Shown: positions 10,486 to 20,328 of the stretch, piece after piece | How the letters are laid out: the number at the start of each line of letters is the position of its first letter | How positions within the stretch are numbered: the first letter of the stretch is position 1 | NCBI GenBank assembly: GCA_003165315.1 | Contig: PLSX01000231.1 | Span: 1-64,000 of the forward strand | Source: Acidobacteriota bacterium | GTDB lineage: Bacteria > Acidobacteriota > Terriglobia > UBA7540 | Direction of reading: 5' to 3' | Length of the DNA: 64,000 bases | Program-made: the position numbers and the translations under genes | Notes under the pieces: generated by a model | Seen by the model: only the letters and a program-made list of their open reading frames with translations | Database searches by the model: none | What the model was told of the DNA's origin: nothing

Positions 10486-11117
10486 ATGCCTGACTTCAAG
10501 GTTGAGGCCGTCGCCATCCTCGTTGTTCTTCTGCCTGGTTTTTTGCCGCTCGCATCGAACAACGGTTAACCGTCAATCCCGAGCAGAAGGACTTCGACAG
10601 GATCGTCGAAGCGCTGATTTATAGTTTCTTCATATATCTGACGTTCACTGCCATTACCCATTCGTTTCCGATATCGTTAAGAGTCGACAAAGAAGGCCCG
10701 TCCGCAAACTACTCAATCAGCGCAAGCCCACTTCGGCTTGCGCTCTTGCCGTTGATCGCAGTGGTATTGGCAACGATAGTTTCATCTGCAACAAATCATG
10801 ACTGGTTCGGGGGCTTATTTCGATGGTTGCGAGTGACGAGCCGGACATGGCGTTCATCGATATGGAATGACGTTTTTCAGCTTCACGGTGGGGTGGTACA
10901 GGTTGAGTTGTCTGATGGTCGGAGCGTTATTGGATGGCTTAAGTACTATTCCGACCGCCCCGACAATGCTAGTCTGTTCCTCGAACGCGCCTCGTGGGTT
11001 CGTGACGATGGGCAGCCCGTCGAAATTATCGGACCGGGTATTCTTTTGACCGGCGAGAACCACGTTCGCTCAATTATGTTCCTAGATGCAGGGAATCCAG
11101 AGGCAGATAAGTCTTGA
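10486..11117 (+). pseudogene. DUF6338-like membrane protein, frameshifted at a T6 run (10539-10544)
   Basis: ATG at 10486 reads MPDFKVEAVAILVVLLPGFL then shifts; one added T joins it to FAARIEQRLTVNPEQKDFDRIVEALIYSFFIYLTFT... and the listed ORF 10746-11117. Confidence 0.7.
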
Positions 11118-11124
11118 GACCGGA

Positions 11125-11391
11125 TTAGAACCGTTCCGAACCCACATCGCCCAAGACTCGGCCCAAATTCGCACCGGGAACAGCCGTCCGTTGTAGCCAG
11201 AGTCCTTCTAGCCGGATCATTGATCGCTGATGCCAAACGGGTCGCAGCAAAAGCCAATCAGGTTGCGATACAGCTTCGAGTTTCATTCCCGCCCTGAACC
11301 CCAGCCGTTCCTTAAGAAGATTGGGGACTCGGATCCGCCCCGATTTATCAATTTTAAGGATCTTGATGCGAGGTGTCCCGTTTAGGGTCAA
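11125..11391 (-). CDS. AbrB/MazE/SpoVT-like DNA-binding domain protein
   Basis: ILKIDKSGRIRVPNLLKERLGFRAGMKLEAV swapped-hairpin motif. Confidence 0.7.
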   Translation of the reverse strand: MTLNGTPRIKILKIDKSGRIRVPNLLKERLGFRAGMKLEAVSQPDWLLLRPVWHQRSMIRLEGLWLQRTAVPGANLGRVLGDVGSERF

Positions 11392-11412
11392 TCATAGAAA
11401 CGAATTAGTTGC

Positions 11413-12678
11413 TCAATACTTCCCGAAGTCCCGCACGGTCTCATACATGGCCAGGACGTTCTCAATCGGCACGCGCGCTTGAACGTTGTGGATGGAATTG
11501 AAGACGTAACCTCCGCCCTTGCCAAAGATCTCTAGACGTGATCTGACCTCTTTGCGAACATCATCGGCTGTACCGAATGGCAGCGTATTCTGTGTGTCCA
11601 CGCCACCGCCCCAGAATGTCACTCGATCGCCAAACTCCTGCTTCAGTTCCTCTGCTGACATGCATGCCGCCGAGCATTGCACGGGGTTAAGAATATCAAA
11701 GCCCGCATCAACAAAGTCGGGAAGCAAAGCGCGGATGGACCCACAGGAGTGAATGAAGGTCTTCCACGCCGTGTTCTTATGCACCCAATCGTTTACAGCC
11801 TTATTGAAGGGCTTGTAAAGGTCACGATAGGTCTTGGGTGAGATAAAAGGACCATGCTGTTGGCCAAAGTCCGTGCCCGAAAGGAAGACCGCCGACACGC
11901 GCTCACCCACAACTCCGTGAATCTTCTCCAGATTCTTGATGCCGATCTCACATTGGCGTTCAAAAAGCGTGTAGACATACTCGCGGCGCGATGCCGTGCT
12001 GACATACCACTCCTCAATGCCGCGAATGCCTTTGGGATGCTTCATCCAGGGGCCGGGAACCAAGGCGATGTCGCCGAAAGCCGTCCCCCCGAAACTTGCC
12101 AGCACCGCCTTGTCCGTTTGGGTCCAGATTCTTTCCGCCTCGCGCCCCAGATGCGCCAAGTCTTCGTCTGAAATGGGAGTGAACTCCTCCAAGTTGTCTT
12201 CCACATTTAAATTGTTATCATCAACGGGAAGTTGGCGGTCGACCGAGTCAAAATAGTAGCCGCCTTTGGGCATGCGGCCACTGGGAGGCACCGACTTGTC
12301 TCCATCCGGGTAGACCAGGATGTCGCCATTCTCATCCGGATCCGTGTTGAACCCTTCGGGAATAAGCACCGGAGTCCCTCCAAATGTGGTCCACGGCTTC
12401 CATCCCTCGTTCTTAAAGCCGAACATCGTGGCGGGTTTTCCCAACGCTACGACGTCAATACCAAGAGCATCCATCAGATCGGGTTTGATCTCCCCCAACA
12501 TCTGATAGGGCTCCACAACTTTAACGGGGGTGCCAGGCGCGTCCAGCCCCAACGCCTGGCGAAGCTTGTAAACTGTGTCGGCTTGCATCCCGGTCACAGC
12601 GCTGCCGCCGAGGTCCACCGGCACACGGTCCGATTCCTTATGATTCAATGCATTATTAACGCGTTCGCGTGATGTCAT
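11413..12678 (-). CDS. UroD-superfamily methyltransferase (MtaA/CmuA-like) 1
   Basis: MTSRERVNNALNHKESDRVPVDLGG; FIHSCGSIRALLPDFVDAGFDILNPVQ; next to corrinoid protein. Confidence 0.85.
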   Translation of the reverse strand: MTSRERVNNALNHKESDRVPVDLGGSAVTGMQADTVYKLRQALGLDAPGTPVKVVEPYQMLGEIKPDLMDALGIDVVALGKPATMFGFKNEGWKPWTTFGGTPVLIPEGFNTDPDENGDILVYPDGDKSVPPSGRMPKGGYYFDSVDRQLPVDDNNLNVEDNLEEFTPISDEDLAHLGREAERIWTQTDKAVLASFGGTAFGDIALVPGPWMKHPKGIRGIEEWYVSTASRREYVYTLFERQCEIGIKNLEKIHGVVGERVSAVFLSGTDFGQQHGPFISPKTYRDLYKPFNKAVNDWVHKNTAWKTFIHSCGSIRALLPDFVDAGFDILNPVQCSAACMSAEELKQEFGDRVTFWGGGVDTQNTLPFGTADDVRKEVRSRLEIFGKGGGYVFNSIHNVQARVPIENVLAMYETVRDFGKY

Positions 12679-12704
12679 GATGATGAGTCTCCAGTTATTG
12701 AATG

Positions 12705-12754
12705 TAACCTGTGACCTGTAACTTGTGACATGCGACAGGCAAAAATAGAACAGA
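12705..12754. repeat. Degenerate heptamer array (TGTRACC-type)
   Basis: tgtaacc tgtgacc tgtaact tgtgaca tgcgaca read in period 7. Confidence 0.75.
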
Positions 12755-12788
12755 AGGTGACCCCTGCCACAGATCGCTCGTCACATCT

Positions 12789-14081
12789 TCATGCCGCGCT
12801 CGCCACTCGCAATGGGTAGCGTCCGAACTCTCGCGCCGTGCGGTACATCGCCAGCACGTTTTCGGCTGGCACAAGCGCTTGAATATTGTGGACGGCGTTG
12901 AAGACGAAGCCCCCTCCGGGACCAAAGGCCCTGATCCGTTCACGGACTTCCTCACGAACTTCCTGGGGTGTGCCGAAGGGAAGGGTACTTTGTGTGTCGA
13001 CTCCCCCTCCCCAGAAGGTAATCCGGTCCCCATACTTGCTTTTCAGGTCGAAAGGATTCATACGGGCGGCAGAGCATTGAACTGGATTGAGGATGTCAAA
13101 GCCCGCTGCGATAAAATCGTCCACCAGAGCCCAAACGGAACCGCAACTATGGATGAAGGTCTTCCATGTTGTGTTACGGTGGACCCAATCGTTGACCTGC
13201 TTATGAAAAGGCAGGAAGAGATTTCGGTACGTCTGGGGAGAAACCAGGGGCCCGTTCTGAGCGCCAAAATCTGTGCCGGTCAGGTTTACCACCGACACCT
13301 GGTTGCCCACTGCGGCATAAAGCTTTTGCACATTCGCCAGGTTGAATTCCGTCTGGCCTTCGAAGATCTTGTAGATATGGCCGCGCCGCGAACCCAAACT
13401 GATGTACCACTCTTCGACATCGCGAATTCCCCTCGGACATTTCAATGCGGGCCCCGGGACGCGGGCAATGTTACCGAGCGAAAGCGCCCCCAGGTTCAGC
13501 ACCAAAGCCTTATCGGTCTGCGTATAGAATTCCTCAGCGCAGCGGCGGTAATGCTCTGTTTCCTGATCTGAGAGAAGGCTGAATTCCTCCAGGTTGTCTT
13601 CAACCCGCAGGTCCTCATCCTTGAAGGGTTGCTGCCGCACAATGACATCAAAGTAGTAGCCCCCGGCGGGCATGTGGCCGGAGGCCGGGGCGGAGCGATC
13701 ACCTTGGGGATAGAGCAACAAGTCACCATTCGGTTCGGGTTGAGTATTAAAGCCAGCGGGTACCAAGGCGGGTGCGCCGCCGAAGGTTTTCCACTCTTTC
13801 CAACCCTCCATGGCGAAACCAAAAGCCGTACCCGTACCACCCACTTGGACGGTATCAATTGCCAATGCTTGGATGAGGTCGGGCTTGATTTCCCCCAGCA
13901 TTTGAAAAGGTTCGATGATCTTGACGGGGGTGCCCGGTGGGTCCAGGTCAAGCGTCTGCCGCAAACGGTAAACGGTATCCACATGCATTCCGGTTACCGA
14001 GGTTGCGCCAAGGTCGAGTGGAATGCAGTCCGATTCCTTGTGCTCGAGAGCAAGGCGTACTCGCTCACGTGAGCTTGTCAT
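12789..14081 (-). CDS. UroD-superfamily methyltransferase 2 (paralogue of 1)
   Basis: RERVRLALEHKESDCIPLDLGATSVTGMHVDTVYRLRQTLDLDPPGTPVK; FIHSCGSVWALVDDFIAAGFDILNPVQ. Confidence 0.85.
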   Translation of the reverse strand: MTSSRERVRLALEHKESDCIPLDLGATSVTGMHVDTVYRLRQTLDLDPPGTPVKIIEPFQMLGEIKPDLIQALAIDTVQVGGTGTAFGFAMEGWKEWKTFGGAPALVPAGFNTQPEPNGDLLLYPQGDRSAPASGHMPAGGYYFDVIVRQQPFKDEDLRVEDNLEEFSLLSDQETEHYRRCAEEFYTQTDKALVLNLGALSLGNIARVPGPALKCPRGIRDVEEWYISLGSRRGHIYKIFEGQTEFNLANVQKLYAAVGNQVSVVNLTGTDFGAQNGPLVSPQTYRNLFLPFHKQVNDWVHRNTTWKTFIHSCGSVWALVDDFIAAGFDILNPVQCSAARMNPFDLKSKYGDRITFWGGGVDTQSTLPFGTPQEVREEVRERIRAFGPGGGFVFNAVHNIQALVPAENVLAMYRTAREFGRYPLRVASAA

Positions 14082-14155
14082 GGTGAAAGTCCTGCCTCAT
14101 CGCCGCAGCCCTAATGGCTGCGGCGAGATGGGATGATTACGAGGTGGCGGATTCG

Positions 14156-14794
14156 TTAGGCTGCCACGAGCTGACGTGCCAACTCCACGGCCGATGGTGC
14201 GTCTTTGCCATAGCCATCAGCCCCAATCGAATGGGCCCAGGCATCGGTGACGGGAGCTCCGCCAACCATGATCTTCACTTGGGTGCGAAGGCCGGCAGCG
14301 GACAGTGCTTCAATCACACCCTTCATGTTCACCATGGTGGTGGTCAGCAGCGCCGATAGCGCCACAAGATTGGCCTGATGCTCGCGAACCGCGTTGACAA
14401 TCTTCTCCGCGTTAACATCGACGCCCAAATCAACGATCTTGAAGCCGGCGCTTTCCAGCATCATGGCCACGATGTTCTTGCCAATGTCGTGCAAATCGCC
14501 CTTGACGGTGCCGCAAACAACCGTTCCAGCGGCCGTCATGGCTTCGGCGCCAACCAGCAACGGCCTAAGAATTTCACTGGAGGCGCGTGCCGCCCGGGCT
14601 GCTATCAGCACTTCGGGAATGAAAAATTCACATTCCCGCATGCGCCGGCCCACCTCATCCATGGCGGGAATGATGGCCTTGGGGAAGAATTCGCCGGGGC
14701 GAACCCCTTCCGCCAGCATCTTGTCCGTCAGTTCTTTAGCTACTGGAGCTTTTCCATCAATAATTGCCTGTTTTAGTTCTTCAAATTGTGCCAT
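14156..14794 (-). CDS. Corrinoid protein (B12-binding, MtbC/MttC-like)
   Basis: GTVKGDLHDIGKNIVAMMLESAGFKIVDLGVDV carries DxHxxG; N-terminal helical cap domain. Confidence 0.95.
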   Translation of the reverse strand: MAQFEELKQAIIDGKAPVAKELTDKMLAEGVRPGEFFPKAIIPAMDEVGRRMRECEFFIPEVLIAARAARASSEILRPLLVGAEAMTAAGTVVCGTVKGDLHDIGKNIVAMMLESAGFKIVDLGVDVNAEKIVNAVREHQANLVALSALLTTTMVNMKGVIEALSAAGLRTQVKIMVGGAPVTDAWAHSIGADGYGKDAPSAVELARQLVAA

Positions 14795-14813
14795 ACGGAG
14801 TCTCCCTTTCACA

Positions 14814-16346
14814 TTATGCGTAAGTGCTTTGTGGAAATCCCATTTCCTCCACAAAGGTATCTTGAAAACTTTGATCGGCGTTCAACGCCACGTGCTCAGT
14901 GCGCTGGCGAAGATTGGCAAATGAGCCGTCCTCCCCCTCGGGAAGGAAGAGTGCCAGCTTTGCCCCCAAAAGGGCGGTATTCCCTGCGGCCTCTACTCTA
15001 TCCGAGGGAAAGTTAATGAGGCCGATGCGCTGCGCGCTGGCGCGGTTAATATAGTTCCCAAAGGCCCCGGCAAGATAGAGTTTTTTTAGTTCACTTGCAG
15101 AAGACCCAAACCGGTTAAGAAGCATGCGAATGCCGGCGGCGATGGCGCCTTTGGCAAGTTGCAGCTCGCGGATGTCACTTTGCGTCAAAACCACAGGGGC
15201 GGCCAATTCCCAGTTGCTGACCCCGTCAGCAAAGCGTCCTGAAGGCTGTATCCTTCCCAGCTCCAATCCCACCGCCACGGCATCCACCAAACCACTCCCA
15301 CATAGACCTTGTGGTTCAACGTTGCCGAGGACGCGGCAGCTAAGAGTGTGGTCTTCCAACCGCACTTCGGAAATCGCCCCGGTCGCAGCGCGCATGCCCA
15401 TGGAAATCCGCGCCCCCTCGAATGCAGGCCCAGCTGCTGTCGACGCGCACAAAATGTGCTGGCGATTGCCAATCACAATCTCTCCATTAGTGCCCAAATC
15501 CACCAGCCCGTTCAACTCATCGCGTTCACTAAGATTCGTCGCCAGTATCCCGGCCAGAAGATCGCTGCCCACAAATCCCCCCAGGCAGGGCAGAAAACGT
15601 ATCCGCGCCTGGTGGGAGACCCGCCACCCCAGATCCGACGCATGGAAGGTCTGAAGGCCCAGCTGCTCTGACTCGAAAGGGTAGCGCGATAATGGCTCAA
15701 TATCCAGTCCACAGAATAAATGATGCATCACGGTGTTTCCCACAACCACCACGTCTGTGACTTCATCCTGCGGAACATGACTGGCAAACACCAACTGCTC
15801 GATCAAGCTCCCGATCTGTTGACGAATCAGGTCGCGGAGCTGCTGCTCGCCTCCTTTCGCCGCGCCAAAGTCCACACGGCTCATGACGTCAGCTCCAAAA
15901 CGCGCCTGGGAGTTGAGCGCCGTGCGAACCGCCAGTACGCGGCCGGTGCTAAGCTCCAATAACTGTGCAACCAGCGTGGTGGTTCCCAGGTCAACTGCCA
16001 CACCCAGGCCAGGACGCGGATGGAATGCAAAGGGTGACTCATCCACCAGGATGGCAGCGTCCCACTGGCGCAGCTCGATTACAAGGTCATCCTCAAGCGC
16101 GCACTGGCAGGCGAGGCGCCAGCCTTGCGCAAGTTCTTCGGCGCTCAGGCGGTCGCGTTGCGCGTCATTGACGGAAACCTGCCCCTCCAGCACATGCACG
16201 CGGCAGCCGCGGCACCGGCCCTGTCCCCCGCAAGGGAATTCCACACCCTGAGCGAAGAGCAGATCCCGCAAGGCCGTTCCCGCCGGCGCAGTCAATTCCG
16301 TCTGCACAGGTCTTAAGGTGACGCGATGTGTGGACTTTTCAGGCAC
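14814..16346 (-). CDS. Corrinoid reductive activator, RACo-like (N-terminal [2Fe-2S] ferredoxin plus ASKHA ATPase domain)
   Basis: CGGQGRCRGC...C ferredoxin motif; GVAVDLGTTTLVAQLLEL; LVDLGTNGEIVIGN; GLCGSGLVDAV; LAGAFGNYI. Confidence 0.92.
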   Translation of the reverse strand: MPEKSTHRVTLRPVQTELTAPAGTALRDLLFAQGVEFPCGGQGRCRGCRVHVLEGQVSVNDAQRDRLSAEELAQGWRLACQCALEDDLVIELRQWDAAILVDESPFAFHPRPGLGVAVDLGTTTLVAQLLELSTGRVLAVRTALNSQARFGADVMSRVDFGAAKGGEQQLRDLIRQQIGSLIEQLVFASHVPQDEVTDVVVVGNTVMHHLFCGLDIEPLSRYPFESEQLGLQTFHASDLGWRVSHQARIRFLPCLGGFVGSDLLAGILATNLSERDELNGLVDLGTNGEIVIGNRQHILCASTAAGPAFEGARISMGMRAATGAISEVRLEDHTLSCRVLGNVEPQGLCGSGLVDAVAVGLELGRIQPSGRFADGVSNWELAAPVVLTQSDIRELQLAKGAIAAGIRMLLNRFGSSASELKKLYLAGAFGNYINRASAQRIGLINFPSDRVEAAGNTALLGAKLALFLPEGEDGSFANLRQRTEHVALNADQSFQDTFVEEMGFPQSTYA

Positions 16347-17388
16347 TGGCGCTCCCTTGCGATGTTCGGCTGGATTTCAACGGATTGTTCTGCCGCGCGT
16401 ATCGGACCATGGCGTGGACGTTGGCGGCGGGGGTATCGCGTGGCACTTCACAGCCTGCACCCACAATGTATCGTGGCCCCGCCTGGCGATGACACTCTGC
16501 CACTTTGGAATAAACCGATTGTGCCGTTCCGTTCAGCAGGTCGCGGACGGGATCCAATCCACCCAGCAGAACCTGCTCCGGCCCAACTTCCCCTCTCGCT
16601 TCCGCCAACGGCGCCAGGGAATCCACATCCACGTGATCGCAACCAAGCCGGCTCGCTTCCTTTAGGATTTGCCTAGTGTTGCCGCAAATATGCAGTCGTA
16701 CGCGGGCGCCGAGCGAGTGCAAACCATCCACCATCTTCTTTTCGTATGGCCAAACAAACTCTCGGTAAATCTTCGGACCGACTAAGGAGGCTGCTGGATC
16801 CCCAATGCCGATCACATCCGCTCCAGCTTCCACCTGCGCCCGCGCAAACCTCATTCCCACCTCAAAGACGAAATCAAAAAGGTCGCGCACAAATGCCGGA
16901 TCGTCATTGAAATCGATCATGAGCGCGCTAATGCCGCGCATATCCGCAGCCGCACCGCACGGGCCCTCCATCCAGCCCTCTACAATCTTGTCGAGACCCA
17001 CGCGCCGCTTCAATAGAGCAAGACACTTGATGCGATCGTGCATGCGCCCCCCACTCAACGGGTCGGGGACTTTCAGTTGCGCCAGCGTCTTCTTGTCAGT
17101 CAACAGGGCCTGCGCCTCGACAATGGATGCAGGATGGTCTTCAAAATATTCCACCACGGCACCGCAATCAGGCGCCTCCCGTGTCTCAGCAATGGCGGAC
17201 ACGTGGTCGAAATCAAACTCCTCCGCAGTTCGGATCTGGGCCTCCGCCAGCACATGGTAATCCGTACTATAGGCAAGATACTTGGCACCGATAAAGTCGG
17301 CCGCGAACATCATGGTGATGGGCATGACCGGCAGACAATCCACCGGCCGTCCATCCAACATGGCAAAAACTCGTTCGCGGCTGTTCAT
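16339..17388 (-). CDS. UroD-superfamily methyltransferase 3
   Basis: MNSRERVFAMLDGRPVDCLPVMPI; RLHICGNTRQILKEA; YIVGAGCEVPRDTP. Confidence 0.85.
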   Translation of the reverse strand: MNSRERVFAMLDGRPVDCLPVMPITMMFAADFIGAKYLAYSTDYHVLAEAQIRTAEEFDFDHVSAIAETREAPDCGAVVEYFEDHPASIVEAQALLTDKKTLAQLKVPDPLSGGRMHDRIKCLALLKRRVGLDKIVEGWMEGPCGAAADMRGISALMIDFNDDPAFVRDLFDFVFEVGMRFARAQVEAGADVIGIGDPAASLVGPKIYREFVWPYEKKMVDGLHSLGARVRLHICGNTRQILKEASRLGCDHVDVDSLAPLAEARGEVGPEQVLLGGLDPVRDLLNGTAQSVYSKVAECHRQAGPRYIVGAGCEVPRDTPAANVHAMVRYARQNNPLKSSRTSQGSASA

Positions 17389-17452
17389 TTCTCCTTTTCT
17401 TCTTCCCCTTCCGCCGGGCCGATTCCCTGGTCGAAAGAGGAGTGACCCAATC

Positions 17453-18469
17453 TCAAACCAGTGCATGCTCCCGGGCATAGCGCTGCATGGCCCGGAGGTT
17501 CTCCAGCGGAGTGTCCCTCACCACTTCACAACCGGCACTTACGATAAATCGATCGCCGGCCTGGTAATGGCACTCCGCAACTGCGTCGTAAACTTCCTGC
17601 GGAGTTCCGTTGCGAAGCACACGCACAGGATCGACGTTCCCCAGCAAGATTTGATCGGGCCCCATGGCCGCCCGTCCCTCGGAGAGGGGAGCCAGCCAAT
17701 CCAGGTCGACAATGTCGCAACCTAATTTCCCCATGAGGGCGAGAATTGGCCGGGTATTGCCGCAGATGTGCAAACGGGTTCGCGCCCCCATGGCGCGCAG
17801 GCCATCCATCAACTGCTTTTCGTACGGCCACACAAACTCTTCGTAAATCCTGGGGCCCACCAGAGAAGCCGCCGCGTCTCCCACTCCGATCAGCTCCGCG
17901 CCGCTTTCCATTTGGGCTTGGGCAAAAGTGAGCTCAAGCTGCAATACAAATTCAAAGAGCTCCGTGACAAACCCCGGGTCATCAAAGAAATCCATCATCA
18001 AATTATTGATGCCCCGCAGATCGGCGGCCTCGGCAACCGGACCTTCGATCCAGCCTTCAATCAGCTTTTCCTTGTGAACGGACTTCCGGTAAGAATCGAG
18101 TGCCCGCAAGCGATTCCCCATGCGGGGGCTCGTGCGGGGTTCGGGAACCTTCAACGCGCGCAGCATGTTCTTGTCCGCCAAAAGTGCGCTTGCTTCATCG
18201 AGAGCGGGCGGCTGGTTGGGGAAATATTTGACCTTTGCGCCGCAATCCGAGGCTTCACATGCGGGGTCGGAAATAATGCTGACGTAATCGAATTCAAACT
18301 CCGCCGCGGTATGGGTTTGACCTTTTACCATCACCTGAAAGTCTGTGGCGTAGTCCAGATATTGCGCGCCAATGCGATCGCATGCGAACATCATGGTAAT
18401 AGGCATGAACGCCAGCCGATCCACCGGCTTGCCATCGAGTAGAGCGAGAATGCGTTCACTTCCAGTCAT
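17453..18469 (-). CDS. UroD-superfamily methyltransferase 4 (paralogue of 3)
   Basis: MTGSERILALLDGKPVDRLAFMPITMMFA; RLHICGNTRPILALMG; FIVSAGCEVVRDTP. Confidence 0.85.
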   Translation of the reverse strand: MTGSERILALLDGKPVDRLAFMPITMMFACDRIGAQYLDYATDFQVMVKGQTHTAAEFEFDYVSIISDPACEASDCGAKVKYFPNQPPALDEASALLADKNMLRALKVPEPRTSPRMGNRLRALDSYRKSVHKEKLIEGWIEGPVAEAADLRGINNLMMDFFDDPGFVTELFEFVLQLELTFAQAQMESGAELIGVGDAAASLVGPRIYEEFVWPYEKQLMDGLRAMGARTRLHICGNTRPILALMGKLGCDIVDLDWLAPLSEGRAAMGPDQILLGNVDPVRVLRNGTPQEVYDAVAECHYQAGDRFIVSAGCEVVRDTPLENLRAMQRYAREHALV

Positions 18470-18550
18470 GGGAATTCAGTAACACGTGACAAGCCGGCAA
18501 GAACCGGAATTCAAGTCTCTCTTGCCCGTCACGCGGCAAATGGCTTTCCT

Positions 18551-19582
18551 TTAGTACTCTCCGTACTCCCTCGCCGTCTGAATCATGGCTCGAATGTTCT
18601 CCGGCGGAGTGGTGGGCGGAATGGCGCAACCTGCATTCAAAATGAACCGGCCATCCGGTTTCCAAGTGGAGATCAGTCGCCGCGTCGCTTGCCGTACCTC
18701 CTCGACCGACCCAATGGCTAGAACTCCGCTGGGATCGATGTTCCCAAACAGGATGTGGAACTTTCCTACCGTCTGTTTGGCCTTTACGGCGTCGGTCTTG
18801 TAATCGAGTTCAAAACCGCAGGGTTCGTATTCCGCCATCATGTCAAGAATGCGACTGGTGTCTCCGCATATGTGAACTACCACGAAAATTCCATCGGCGC
18901 GAAGGTCCCTCACCAGACGTTCTTCGTAAGGGCGGGCAAATCGGTCGAACATGCGGGGGGAAGTGACATCCGGACCGGCAAAACTATCCCCCATCGAGGT
19001 GAGGTGCGCTCCAGCCTTGGCGAGGGCGCGATGGGTGGCAAGGTGGCTCTGGTAGCAGACCTCCATGAGTTGGGCAATGCGTGGATCGTCCGGCTGCGTC
19101 ACCAGCTCCATCAGAAAGTCTTCCACCCCACGGACCATGCAAGCAAGATCGAAGGCGGCCTGGTCAGCATTCCCGCGAATGGCAACTTCACTGCCCAACT
19201 GTTTTGACATCAGGCGAACCGACTCAAGAATGGCGGGAACGCGGCCATCAGCCTCCGGGTTGATCACCTTCAATCGATCAACCTCATCAAGGCTGCGGAT
19301 GGCGGGCTCGACAATGCGGCCTGGTTCATTGGGGGCGCATTCTGACTGGGCGCCCATGGCCTCGGCCAGCATGGTGGTGTCGGTATCCACCATGATGCAA
19401 TCGTGCCCATACTTCTCCACCGCCTGAATATGGACGCGGGCAATGGCCTCGGGGTTGACCCGATAGTCTTCCATGCGGACGCCAGCTTCGTGGGCGGCCA
19501 GCATGAAATTATGCAGGCACACCGGAACACGATCCGGGATTCCTCCTGCCAGCACCCTACGCACTCGCTCCAGAGAGTTCAT
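18551..19582 (-). CDS. UroD-superfamily methyltransferase 5
   Basis: MNSLERVRRVLAGGIPDRVPV; VVVHICGDTSRILDMM; FILNAGCAIPPTTPPENIRAM. Confidence 0.85.
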   Translation of the reverse strand: MNSLERVRRVLAGGIPDRVPVCLHNFMLAAHEAGVRMEDYRVNPEAIARVHIQAVEKYGHDCIMVDTDTTMLAEAMGAQSECAPNEPGRIVEPAIRSLDEVDRLKVINPEADGRVPAILESVRLMSKQLGSEVAIRGNADQAAFDLACMVRGVEDFLMELVTQPDDPRIAQLMEVCYQSHLATHRALAKAGAHLTSMGDSFAGPDVTSPRMFDRFARPYEERLVRDLRADGIFVVVHICGDTSRILDMMAEYEPCGFELDYKTDAVKAKQTVGKFHILFGNIDPSGVLAIGSVEEVRQATRRLISTWKPDGRFILNAGCAIPPTTPPENIRAMIQTAREYGEY

Positions 19583-20328
19583 GCCATCGCCTCTGCTTTG
19601 ATAACGCCCTCGTCATAACTCGCCGCGACGCGGTGGCCGGGGGGAACCACCAGAAATTCCTTCGAGTCCCATTCACCATTCACCAAACGTTGGATTAAGC
19701 CGATGTCGCCCCGAACCTTCTCAAAGGTCCAGCCCCTTTTGGCCGCATCGTCGCGGGAGCGCTGTTCAAAACTGCCGTTGGGTTCAATACCCATTTCGAT
19801 AAATGTCATCTGGCCATAATGGCGGGCCAGGTTCTTGCCAAACTCTTCCCAAAGATATTTCGCGTTCTCCTCACCGTACTTGGTGACCATATCTTCATAG
19901 CTCTGGGTCAATCCCAGCTTGTTACCAAGGGCCAGTTGGCCCAACTCGCCGTCCGCCTCGCCGCGCTCAACCCACCCCGTGGTCTTGAAGTAAACGCCGG
20001 GATGAGTATTGAAATAATCCATGTAACGGGCAGAGCTGCCCAGAAAAACCGTGATGCAATCATGCCCGCGCGGAATGACCAGGGGAATGGACTTGGTGGT
20101 AAGTCCCACGATGCCGTTGTTGCAAAGGCCGTAGCCCATCAGCAAGGCATCGTACTGGCGCTCTTCCACTTTATCGATGGCGGCCTGCAAGCGCGCCTGC
20201 ATCTTGGCGCACTCGATGTCATGCAGTCCTTTGGGGAGGAAGTCGAAATCAATAATATGCGGCGATCGCGCCACACAGGCACAAAGCTCGCGGAAGAAGA
20301 TCTCGCAACTGATCAGTTTTAGACGCAT
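19579..20328 (-). CDS. DUF1638 domain-containing protein
   Basis: MRLKLISCEIFFRELCACVARSPHIIDFDFLPKGLHD...LMGYGLCNNGIVGL; stop overlaps start of UroD 5. Confidence 0.75.
   Translation of the reverse strand: MRLKLISCEIFFRELCACVARSPHIIDFDFLPKGLHDIECAKMQARLQAAIDKVEERQYDALLMGYGLCNNGIVGLTTKSIPLVIPRGHDCITVFLGSSARYMDYFNTHPGVYFKTTGWVERGEADGELGQLALGNKLGLTQSYEDMVTKYGEENAKYLWEEFGKNLARHYGQMTFIEMGIEPNGSFEQRSRDDAAKRGWTFEKVRGDIGLIQRLVNGEWDSKEFLVVPPGHRVAASYDEGVIKAEAMA

Noticed and set aside
11413-19582. Annotating the five UroD-family genes as haem-biosynthetic hemE
   Set aside because: Multiple paralogues, HxC zinc motifs and co-location with a corrinoid protein and activator fit corrinoid-dependent methyltransferases, not uroporphyrinogen decarboxylase.
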